Shown one piece after another: positions 1 to 11,711 of a stretch of 64,000 nt of DNA. A program made the position numbers and the translations under genes. Source of the stretch: Micromussa lordhowensis (lineage: Eukaryota > Cnidaria > Anthozoa > Scleractinia > Lobophylliidae); assembly GCA_964020085.1 (NCBI GenBank), contig OZ026599.1, positions 28,889,533 to 28,953,532 of the forward strand, in the 5' to 3' direction. Under the pieces are notes generated by a model. That model was not told the DNA's origin, made no database searches, and worked only from the letters and a program-made list of their open reading frames with translations. Position 1 is the stretch's first letter; each line of letters starts with the position of its first letter.

Positions 1-1239
1 TCAAAAAGTTACACTTGTACTACTTTCAAGCAAACAGTCCCAAAAATTGAACAATTACTATTACTCGATGGGTTTTCCAAGTCAGATCTGAGTAGATCTG
101 TCTTGAGAGGTCCCATCTCAATTTCTCACGTGAGCTACTAGTCCAATATACCAGTAGCACAGCACTAAAATCGTTGAGGAGACTGTAAGTGGAACGGTTG
201 CTCGCTCAGAACAGAACAGAAAATTAAGGAACATTCACCGGCCTTGCATTACGTGTAACGTCGCCTGCAACCTCAGAGAGCATGTGTATTTCAGGGCCAG
301 AATGGCTGAGGTTAATTATATGACGAGATAAAGATCAATGAGGAATCTATTACTATACAGGGATGAACGAGCCCCAGTCGAGTTATAACGGGAAGCAAAA
401 CAAAAACCTGTTACGACCAACATTCACATTTACCTTGTTCATCGCGAATATTCTAATGGAGCAGCCAGTGCTACTGGAGATTCCGTGATCTGGAGAAATT
501 GCTGACTTTTCACACCCATTGTTCATCAAAAAGGTTAGGTTCAAGGGAAGAGATGGAGGCTCTCGATTAAGAGAATTAATTTTAAACCAAGCGAAGATGG
601 AATGCGAGTTCTAATGAGAAGTTCAGGAGCTGGAAAAACTGAAAGACACGTTGCCTCGTTACATGCAAGCCACTTTGTCACTTTTCTTATCGTTGGACTG
701 AGTTTGTCATCAAAGGAACCATCACTGAATAGTGTTAAAGAAACGTTGACAGTAATACGATCAAGATTCTGAATTCGACGTAGAGAGAGACTAGTCGCGA
801 AGAAGATTTTTCATATTGCCGTACATTCCGTCGCCGGCGGCAAGGAAAACCCTACCGTCCATGCCTGCAGTGTCCCAGTATCCACAATCGCCAAGGACGA
901 ACCGTTGACGTTCAGCAACGCGCGAAATTTCGGGGCTAACGAAATTTCGGTCATTTTCGCCGAAAAGCGCCGAAATGCGCCGAAATGCGCAAATTTCGCT
1001 GATAAAATTTCGTTGGCATTACTTTTAGACAGTAGGACCAATGCACTTGAAACCTTAAATCAGATATCCAGCCTGAGAATTACCGGATCTGCTACCAACG
1101 AATTATTTTTCCTGCCTGTGTCCAAAACCCCTTGCTGGTTGGTGAACTTCTCGCAGACTAGTAGCGACTATCCTAAAAATAATTGGCAGCTGATATACTC
1201 GAAGATTATTCAAATTTATTGATAAACCCTCGGCTAAAG
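1..1239. other. Intergenic, no gene recognised
   Basis: I see no convincing exon on either strand. The short open frames lack domain features and splice context. Positions about 925-1010 are a low-complexity run built from variants of CGAAATTTCG and CGCCGAAATG, which keeps overlapping frames open by chance. Confidence 0.5.
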
Positions 1240-1345
1240 TATTCTCCTCCGCAGCCGTTTTTTGGGGATATCTCGCAACGGTTCCCCCACAGGAGCGTTG
1301 CGTTACGTTGGGGGGAGCGTTGCGTGACATCCTAAAAGAGACTAC
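1240..1345. mobile_element. Foldback MITE-like element, copy A
   Basis: The left half reads CTCCTCCGCAGCCGTTTTTT followed by a CGCAACG motif; the right half holds GCGTTGCGTGACATC and then GAGACTACGGC. It is a decayed copy of the much better palindrome at 56953-57061, which shares the same CTCCTCCGCAGCCGTTTTTT arm and GCGTTGCGTGACATC core. No coding potential. The family relationship is seen directly; calling it a non-autonomous DNA element is inference. Confidence 0.6.
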
Positions 1346-2866
1346 GGCTAAAGCAGCTACAAATCACCTTATACTAAGCATTTCCTTCAGCTATTTCATA
1401 GCTTAAATATACCAGTAACTTAAATACATTTTGTATTAATTTTTAAATGTTAATTTACCCCTACAGACAATCGTTAAAAATATATTTTACGTATAAACAT
1501 CATCTATAAAATTCAGGTGGTATTTTGAGGGCTGGTGTTCAAATGGTCAGAGCCCATTTCAAGCCATTTTGAAAAGCACAGCCAAACTAAATCACGTCTC
1601 GCGAATCTGTGGAGAGATTTACTTAATTGGCACCTGGGAGATGCCGCAATTCAGAGTGCAGGACTTGCCTCATCTTGGCCGCTGTCGATCGGAGCTAAGC
1701 ACATAACAATAGTAAACATCAGTTGTTGCATAAATACGAGCAGAGAGACTTGCTCTCTAGGTCAGCACCAATTTTTTTATTGCTCTATTTATGTATGATG
1801 ATACTTATGATCTTCGGTCAAAACGTTCCCCCGACATGACCTGCTCTTCAATTCTCAACATCAAACGACAAAGGAAGGCCAGTAAAGAGAAAATTTGAAT
1901 TTATCCCCATCTAATAGCGACTTAAAATACATATATGTAAGCCAACTCTGCCTTTGTCGGTCATTGTGCACAACTTCGATAATCACTCGAGGGGGGACAA
2001 CTCTTGATATTTAGCCCCTGATATCGTGCCTCGTTAGAGGATACGTTAAGCTTTTTTCGATCGAGGCTTATAAGTTCATTTTCTAAGGAAGTAAAAAAAT
2101 ATTCTCTACCTGTTTGTATCAAGTTACAGAAACCTCTAACAGTAGTATAGCAGTTTGTAGGGTCTCTCGCGTACTTTTTAACTCTATAAATAGATAGATA
2201 GATAGAAACTTTATTTACGTGTCTGGAGGAAGCTAGCCGAGGGACAGGCCCTCTACTAATAGGGGACACCTAAAATGCTAAAAAACACGGAGAATGTTCA
2301 TTGCTGCACCACAGATAAAAAGCGGGCTACAATTTTGTGAATTCGAGGCTTATTACACTGTTACAGGTTACAATGTTCACAGAATGAGGAGACAAAGAGT
2401 ATGTCTTTTACTTTTCCTCGATAGTATAGAGCAGTTTTCACATGAGTGTTGTAAAACCAAAACCAAACTAATCACTCTAGACTAATCACTAATCTAAACT
2501 AATCACTCTAGCTGATCACAAAGTACACAGACGATACAGTGAACCAATCACTGAAGACTCAAAGTAATTAAATGTAGCTGACGCGAAACGCGGGAAACCG
2601 AGTGCGAGCGAGTCACCATTGGTTTTGTGTTACTTCTGATTGGATGAAAAAGTGGCGCGAGTTTTTTAAGCCAATCGTGTAGCGTAGTTGATGCAAAACC
2701 AATTACTTTTCGACACTCAAATGTAAACCGCTCTACTAAATCTACAAAGAGCCTTTCACAGCCTGGACTAGGAACTGTCAATACAGTACACAAGCCGTTA
2801 AGCCACTGAGTCTCCAAAGTTTGTGTACCACTCAAATGACAGCGTGTTAAGTGCTATCTATAGTCT
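1346..2866. other. Intergenic repeats downstream of the adaptor gene
   Basis: No gene recognised. It contains a short TAGA microsatellite (about 2190-2207), a run of CTAATCACT-like units (about 2464-2515), and about 2580-2710 a stretch with a GTGGCGCGAG core flanked by inverted TTGGTTTTG-like words, which looks like a decayed foldback repeat. The end of this interval is the 3' flank of the minus-strand adaptor gene. Confidence 0.4.
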
Positions 2867-4774
2867 TTAACTCCTTCCTGGAGCTGACATAGAAAGATGC
2901 TCAAATAATTCTTTGATAATGTCTGTATCGATGTCCGGTTCAAGTTCTCTTAACATCTTGCAAAAGTCGTAGACTTCTAAATCTGGCTTGGTCACCTCGA
3001 GGAACTCCATTACATCTCTCCCAGGGTCTGAACTGCTAGTTTCAATTGCATCTATTTCAGCACTACTCATGTTGAACTTGGAAGCAACTTTCCTCCACGT
3101 GTTTGAGGAAAGTAATAGCTTTCGAACCTTATCTTTAGTATTGAGATCTAATTCACTGAGGCGTTTGTACTCTGAAAACAACAGGAACAAGTTATTGAAC
3201 CAATGATTACCTGAACAGAATTTTACCGTTTAGGACAAAAAAAACACGACGCCCTGTTTGCTTTGGATGTTGCGATCAAAAAATAACTTTCCACCAGCCC
3301 TAGAATATGCAAATGCCCAAACACAAGAGCAATCAAAAAACTCTGGGGAGTGGTAAAGAGGCATTTTTTTTTTAGTAAGCTTTAGTATTTTGGAAGAGCC
3401 ACTTGCCTCACTTACTCTGCGAGCGAGTTCATATGCTACCTCACCCACCGCTACAAGAAATAAACACTCTAACAAATAAAGGATATTACATGGCAGCGCG
3501 GAGATACGAAATTTATCTTCGAGTGTCGAAAATATTTTACAACGCTTTTTATTACATAAAATTATCACAACACCTAACGTTTTTGGCGATTTTCTGAAGA
3601 TCTCCGACTACTTTTGGAAGATTTCCGAAGATTTCAAAAATTTGTCCGCAGGCGAGACGAACGTTTCCAAACATTTTCCGAAGATTGCCGATGACGTCCG
3701 AAGAAGATCCGAAGATGTTTCGATCATACATCCAACAAATTTAAGTGCAGTTAAAGGGACAACAAATGTTATTAAAAAATTATATCTTCACATGTGATGA
3801 TTTCATATCGGTATTATCAATTTGTTACCACTCGGTATACACTAACTTTATGTTACGGTCCACTGTAAGTATGTCGTCATATTGTGTCCAACTGACAAAA
3901 ATATTGACATCTGAAGCGGACGATTTTGACCAGGAATTAATGTTTGGTTTACTTGAAGTACCTTTCGCAATATCCTTATAGTACTCCGTACAATGGCTGA
4001 ACTATCTCTGGCGAAAATATTGGAAGAGTTGACACACTACTTGTCAGCTTTTTGACCTGCAAGATTGGGCTAGTTTGGGCAAAATGTTTCGAAATTATTC
4101 CGGCCTCAAGTTGTTTATGATGAACTGCAGATTAAAATAATAACATATATTGAACGACAGAGGACCACTGTATGCAAATAAACCTGAGAACGTCTGTGTA
4201 GCGAGAAGCCAACAACGTATAATTTCGCGTCCTCGCGAAGCGAAATACACGTTTCTGGTAAGGTTTTTCATGGATTTCTGCCTATGTATTCAGTATTTCC
4301 AAAAGCTAACCAGGTATCATTCAGTTAGTCACCTAGATCTACAAACTGATGAAGATCAAGCAACATCGATTTATTTTGACCGTTGCCACGATGTTTTTTA
4401 CTCAATACTGGCATTTATTAATGACTATTGCCATTTATTTTTATCGTTAACTACCTGGAACTGACCTTCACACTCCCTGGGTGGTGGTGGTTCTGGCAAA
4501 GACAGAGCAAGTTTTTCCATATCTGTAGTTCAGGAGAAGAAATACAAAAAATTAATGAAAAACAAAGTTATGGCATTTGTCATTAAATGCAGCATTGAAG
4601 AATCTTTGACATCACACGGTTAACAGTGTACTGTTACCCACCCCTGACAGGGACCGCCGTTTTAGGGGTGTCTGGGAAAACCCGAATATTTAGCATAGTT
4701 TGTTTATTGGTAGATTATTAGTATTTTTTATTATAACTTTTAGTATATTGAGACCTGATGTTTTTAACCGTGTA

Positions 4775-4817
<43 letters not shown>

Positions 4818-7800
4818 AGAATAGTGAATAGTCGCGAATAGCGAATAGTCCCGGATAACGAATAGCGAATAGTACGAACAGTGCGTATATTGGCGAACAG
4901 TTGCGAGTAGTCGCGAAAAGTGGCAATTAGTGGTGAAAACAATGACGGATGACAGAAATTTGGTGCCCAGTATCGCAGCAAGGTGGGATGGGATTTTCCT
5001 CCAAAAAAGCATACATGCTTATCAGGACAAATTAAAAGGTGTTTCTAAACGAAATTTCGTCTGTTTTGACCGCTGCAAAAGCAACTGTCTCCCTCATGAC
5101 GTGTCAGTCATGTTAACATACCGAGTGGATACTGTGTGTACAAAACAGAAGTTAACAAAACAGCCGGCGCGTACTTGCCTTTTGGCATGTTTTAGAATCA
5201 GAAAGTTTGGAACAAAAAGAAAATTACGCTAATTATCGCTTCTGTAGTTTCTCCAACCAAGACTTTTTTCAGTGTAGACAATTTCATTCTTGTATACTGG
5301 TTTTCACTGGTTTACCCGATTCAACACAGATATACGGAGAAATACGGAGAAAAAAGAAGTAAACAAATGTCTGCGAAAATTCTTCATGTCGGCGCGACAG
5401 CAAGACGGAGGACGTTACAATAAAGTAACCCTCACTCCATCATTGACCGGCGCTTACGTAACTGCACAGTAAGTCATTTTCAGATGGACTTTTGATGGTT
5501 TCCTTTGTGGTGCTTTTGAGATCACTTCGCGTGTGTATACTATACACTACTTTCACTATTCTCTGAAATAGAGGTGAATGCTACCATAATATTTAACGAG
5601 CCGCGATTGCCACTATTCACCTCGATTTCAGAGAAAAATTGTTTAAATTTATTGTTTACTTCTGTTTTACGTACCAGGAACTGCCTTACTATTAAACTCT
5701 TTGCTGTGCCCACTTTTTTTCCTGGAAACGCCTAAGTCTAAAAAAGAAAAGAAAGAAAAAAAGGTTATGTTCACCTTGAATATACCGACCTGAGCCACTG
5801 TATACCTTGCAGACTTGAACACAAGGCAAGAAAGCAAGAAAGGGATAAAATACGTCCTTAAGCATGTTGTGAAGTTGTTTATATAATCACAGAGAAGCCA
5901 CTCTTCAGAGATTGCAGCGTTATAAATCTCTACCAGAACGCACTGCTTCGTTGTTTGATCCAGGTCCTCTCGGAATATCTGTCTTCTGTTATGATCTTGC
6001 ATAGCCATTATATCAAAACTGGCCTTAAGAGCTGCTCAAATTCGTCTCTAGCGACAATCGCGGCAATTGTAGCGATCATGTACAAACCAGCCATTAAGAC
6101 TTTGCTCATAAAGCATAATAGCTGTTATTATTTATTTGTATCGTTTGGAACTACCTGGAACTGACCTTCACTCTCCGTGGGTGGATTTGGCAAGGACATA
6201 GCAAGTTCCAAACCTGTAGGTGAGGGCAAAAAACGAAAAAAGAAAAAGGTTATAGGCCGTACACATAACGTAATCCCCCTTACGTTATTTCTAGACACCT
6301 TACACAGTTCATCCGCGTTGATTTAATGTTACCAAGCGCTTTGCGTAGTGTTTTCCTAGAGGATGGAAATGCCTGTAAATTACGCCGTTTGAGTTATCTG
6401 CCTGAACAAGACTCGCTTCACAAGATTGGCTATTTCTAGATCCTCCTGGGATTTCTAAAGCCGGGATCCCGGCAAAGAGTACACGAACATTCTATCAGCG
6501 TACTGTATGGTACAATGGCTCATAGCCCATGATGGTTAAGCCAATGAACTCTCGAATTGTATTATCCAATGATCCAGTTTTTAATAACACCAAAAATAAT
6601 AACTGTTAAAGTATTATCTGACGAGCTAAAAAGTGTTGTATATAAAAAAGGAAATGTTCCCTTCGAAAGTTAAACAGCTGTCACGGTTTATAAAAAATGG
6701 GGTCCAGGGACAGTGGAACAGTTATACAGCACACTCTGTGTGGTATTTCACCCGTTACACAACTTGCGGCAATGCAATGAATAAGGTTTTGATTCACAAA
6801 ACATTTACCGTAATTTCGATGTCATGGAAAATAGGGAAGATATTTGTTTACAAACATTGTTTTTGTTATTTAACGTTCAAAACGCTAAACAAAATAATTC
6901 TTTGTTTCACCGGCCAATAGTTCTCTGGTTAGCATATTCAGGATACCAATACCAATCGCCATACTGGATTTTACTGATTTCAAGGCGTGGCTGACTAGAA
7001 TCTTTTCACTTGGCTAACGAACTCTGTAGCTTGTACAATGGATAATGCTGAAAGCCCCGCCTCAGCATGAAAACCTTTATCGCGCCGGCCATAATTGATC
7101 GAACAGAGAGATCACTGAGTATCTGAAAACGGTTCTTCAATGGCAGAAAGATCATTTCACTATTCATCTGGGTTACAAATTGGTTCAAGGACACTGAGAA
7201 GTAGTCGGAGAAATAAAGTTTAAAACGTGTCGGGGATTTTCATAGCACTATTTTAAGTCACACGTCCTGATCACGGGCAAGTAGGTCCAAGTACATAACA
7301 GATATCCTGTGATATACATAGATTGCGAAGAGACGACCGAAGTCTTGCAAGCGCTTTATTACCAGACCTCATTGTTTCTAGCTGTAAAATTCGGTTCGTT
7401 GACAATTTTTTGCATACTAAAGAATTATCTTACCCAATGTTGCGGAATATCGTCTGATTTTAGCCAAAATGTTCGACATGTTCCTATTTTCATGTAATCC
7501 ATGCGTATTTTTATTGTGAACTAACTGGAACTTACCTGCAAGATCTTCTTCTTTTGACCGGCCCCGGTAATATCCTGACGGATCTGTAGATTTAAGCGAG
7601 AAAGGATTAAAACAAAGAAGAACAAAAGGATACAGGCATGTTAAACAGTATTCCCAACCGAACCATTAGATCTTGCAAACTTAAAAACAAGGCGAGAAGG
7701 CAACAAGAAGATGAAATTAAAAGTCCCTTGAAATGGTGTGGCGTGGATAATAACCGCTCTTCAGAGATGTTCCGATTACAGTGGAAGCTCTCTTAATGGA

Positions 7801-8253
7801 CGTTCTCGTAAGCGGACAGCTCTACCTACAACCTCCTTCGCAAAACCCTGAACTTTCATATAGCCTCTTTATTTACTCACTCCCATAAGCGTGCATCCCA
7901 AAAAAACCCGGGAAATTCACGCCGGAGGAAGTCACTAGTGACGATATAAGTAAAGCAGCGTTGTCCGAAAGCAAGTCCGTTGCATGACCCGGATAACAAT
8001 GTGAGACAGGAACTACTGCAAAACGAGAGACAACACCTTGCGGAGAAAGGTCTAATCCTTCTTGAGAACATGAAGATCAGTGATTTTTATCATAAAGGTA
8101 GATTTACAGCATCAGCAGCAGCATCAGTGTCATAAACGTACTCGGTTAAGGATTCAAGTGTGTCCAGTACTCGGAAGCGGGAATGACCTCAAAGAGCTGT
8201 GTAAAAACGTGTCCTCCATTCTACAGGGCGTCATTGGCCGTTTTTATACTAAA

Positions 8254-8284
<31 letters not shown>

Positions 8285-8350
8285 AGTATTTGCAGTTCGT
8301 CTAGTTATGCGTCTCTAGTATAGAGACGGGCACAAGACGCATTATCCGTC

Positions 8351-8391
<41 letters not shown>

Positions 8392-11300
8392 AATTCATTT
8401 ATATAGCGCTATTAATACTAATTATTCATAGCGCTTTACAATTTTAAACCTTATACTAATTATAAAAAAAGTTTTACAATTTCATCCTACTATTATAATT
8501 TCTACAATTAAATATAATTTAAAAAATAATTACTGATCACATCCAACACATCACAAGAAAAGATAGAAAACAAAAGAAAATACATAACAATATGAAAAAA
8601 TAATAAAGCAAATGCCCATCTAAAAATAGGCCATTTTAAAAAGCATTGTCTTCAGTCCTGATTTAAATGCTTGTATATTTGTCGACATGCGCAACTGAAA
8701 AGGCAATTCATTCCATAGCTTAGGGGCGCATACAGAAAAAGCTCTATCACCATAGGTAACAGTACTGGATTTAGGAACACTAAGTAGATGTTGAGACTGA
8801 GATCTAAGATAGCGGGTATATTTAGGCTTACTAAGTAGTTAGCTAAGTAGTTCGTCTAGACGAACTATCTCTCTTAGTGCGTCGTTTAAGACGCATTTCA
8901 AAGGATAGTTCGTCGAGACGTATAATGCGTCTTGTGCCCGTGTTTTTACTAGAGACGCATAACCAGACGAACTACAAATGTTTGCCCAAGTTCGTCAAGA
9001 CGGATAATGCGTCTTTAGTATAAAAACGGCGAGGATGCACTATCCTTCTGGACGGATAATGCGTCCTGTAGTATAAAAGCAGACATTGACTTGATCGTAA
9101 GATCCGCTTATGGACAGTAGGAGAGGCAGTAAAGTTCCTTAGGGAAAAAAATGTGCTCGCCTATACTCGCAACGTTTTCCATTGAGACTGACAGCTGTAT
9201 CAAAAGAGTCAAAGTATTTGAGAGCGGTTGCTTCTGCTGGGGCAGCATTATCTAGTCTCCAGCCATTTCACTTGGCCTGCGTTCTGCGCAAACACCACTT
9301 TTCTTCGTTTTTGGGGGATGGGTGACAAACAAACTTCCAAAACGGTTGGAAGCGTAAATTTAAATAATTTTATGAAAAATAAATATATCGCTACATTTAA
9401 GTGTCAAAGTGTTTAGCACCATTGTACTAACTGGGAACGCTGAAACAAGCAAACAAATATTGTTTTTTTTTCTTTTTCTTTTTCTTTTTGCCAAAAGTAT
9501 TGCAAATTGAACAGAAACCTGTTAAAAATCCCAACTGGCGGGAGGCTGACCAGTTGGCTATTTACAAAGCGTGGATGGGTTGAGTTTGGGACAATCAAAC
9601 ACAAATCATCTAGTGGCAGGGAGGAGAATTTGAAATCGGAACCTCCGGATCACAATTCCAGTGTCCTACCCACTATGCCACGCTGCCTCCACAGCATTAT
9701 GGACCCTGACACCATTTGAAGGGGAGCCCGGAAAATCAAAAAAAAAGACTTAGCTCTTATTAACCGAGCAGGAGGTCTGTATGGGAGAATCTTGACCGAG
9801 GTCGTGAGTACAGACCGAACGCAGTGAGGTCTGTACACACGACTGAGGTCAAGATTCTCCCATACAGACCAACAAAGCTCGGTTAATAAGATGTTTATTA
9901 TGTGGCTAACAATAACATTTTCATTCGTTAATGTAACTGGTTTGTACCAGCTGGTATTTTGCTTACGAATGGTGACGAGCTGAACTTACTTCTGCCAAAG
10001 TTTGCTTGTCCTCTTTACTTTTTTTTTTTGGCTCATCAGGCTTTTCGGCACTTCCATAAATAAATGTTGTTAGAAGAAAATAGTGAATACTTTTGCATTT
10101 TAGTTTGCAACTTTTTCACAGCAAAACATTACCGGTCTAGATGCCGGTATAGATGGGAAAATCTTGGCAGCCCGTTTACAACAATCACTCATATTCAGTG
10201 TAACAAAAATGTCAAGAAAAACCTACACGTCCATACATTAAGATCTTACTTTGAAAACTAGGGTCATCTTCGGGAAATTCCTCAGTATTAACACATGTCT
10301 CTGCTGTTGTCAGATTCCAAACTGCATCGTAATACTCTTCTTCGTCGATTTCTACGGTCAACATCACCTCGGAACCTGCCAGTTGTTTGATATCTTCAGT
10401 AATGAGAAACTCTTGTAGATTTTTCTGTAGAGTTCCGTCCTGGTATCTTTTCCAAAGTGCCTCAAGAGCTGAGCTGGTTGCTGCTAGAACTGTGAAGCAC
10501 AGCGACCCTTCGCTTATCGCGAGCAACGTATTGCCAAGTGGAAGAACAGCTTCGGTGAAAGTGTTAACAAATTCCTCGAGATTGGAACTTCTACGTAGCA
10601 CCATCCAGGTAGTGACAGCCACTACGCCACCAGCAACGTTACGGAAAGTACAGTGTGGAGTGACCACTGTAAAGAATTGTTAGAAAAATACCACTGTCAA
10701 GTTTCTGTTGGAGAGCAGTATATGTTTAAAATTGGGTTGTTGCAATGATATAATAAGATGTTGGGTGGAGTTTCTTGCATGGTGACCTAGCGTGCAAAGA
10801 GGTTCCCTTTATAGCCTTCGAACTCCTGTTTGTGCTTCGACGCTCCCGCGACTGAACCAGTACGTAAAGCAATGAATTTTAAAAAAAGAAAACATTGCCC
10901 AGGACTCCGCGCAATCTTTCTAGTGTTGAAGTTTTTTTTCTCATTTGCATCTAAATTCTTTTACTTCAATTCTGACAGAGACGCTTCTTTTACTGTACGT
11001 TGAATTGAAACTGAGGAGCGTGGTACATGAAAAACCATTTATTTTAAAAGTTTATTTATTTCACTAATATGCTCAGCAATAAAATCCACAGCGTAACGGG
11101 CCAAGTCCGGTTCCGGTTTAAAGTTTGGGCGGCCTGTGGCTGATAAAGCTTTTAATTTTTTTAACCGATACGGCCACCATTTCGAATTCCATTGCTTCAA
11201 ACTTAGCTATTATGGGATGCTTAGAGGGGAAATACATACTAATTTGATCCCTGAGCGTCCCATATAAAATAGCTACTCAAAATGGCCGCCGCATTGGTAA

Positions 11301-11680
11301 GAAGTGATGCAAATTCGCCACTCAAGAAACGAGAAGAAATCTGAGGCGAGTCTTATCTCGCAGTTACTTATGGGATCATTACTGGGGACAGCAACGGTCC
11401 CACAAGCCACTGGGAGATAAAACTTTCCCCCGGTTTCTTCTCATTTTTTTACAAGGCGAATTAGGTATGATCCATTAATCTAACATGACGAATTATTCTC
11501 CCATTTTGATTTGTTCTTACTTATAGATCGTTTTCACGTGACGTCACCGCTTTCTAAATCCAAAACTAAAGAGCCATCATAGTTTTTATGCCCATGAGGC
11601 ATAAGAGACGATATATTTATATCTGTTTACAATTTTACAGCTCCATAGCGTGTTTCGTTTGGAAACCAGAGCATTTTGAT

Positions 11681-11711
<31 letters not shown>

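Noticed and set aside
905..1222. 105-residue plus-strand open frame
   Set aside because: It overlaps the CGAAATTTCG low-complexity run and resembles no protein.
4690..5012. Three overlapping minus-strand open frames with YLFI repeats
   Set aside because: Artefacts of the (TAAA)n microsatellite and adjoining GAATAG array.
8080..8304. Plus-strand open frame across the foldback arm
   Set aside because: Half of it is the inverted-repeat arm; no protein similarity.
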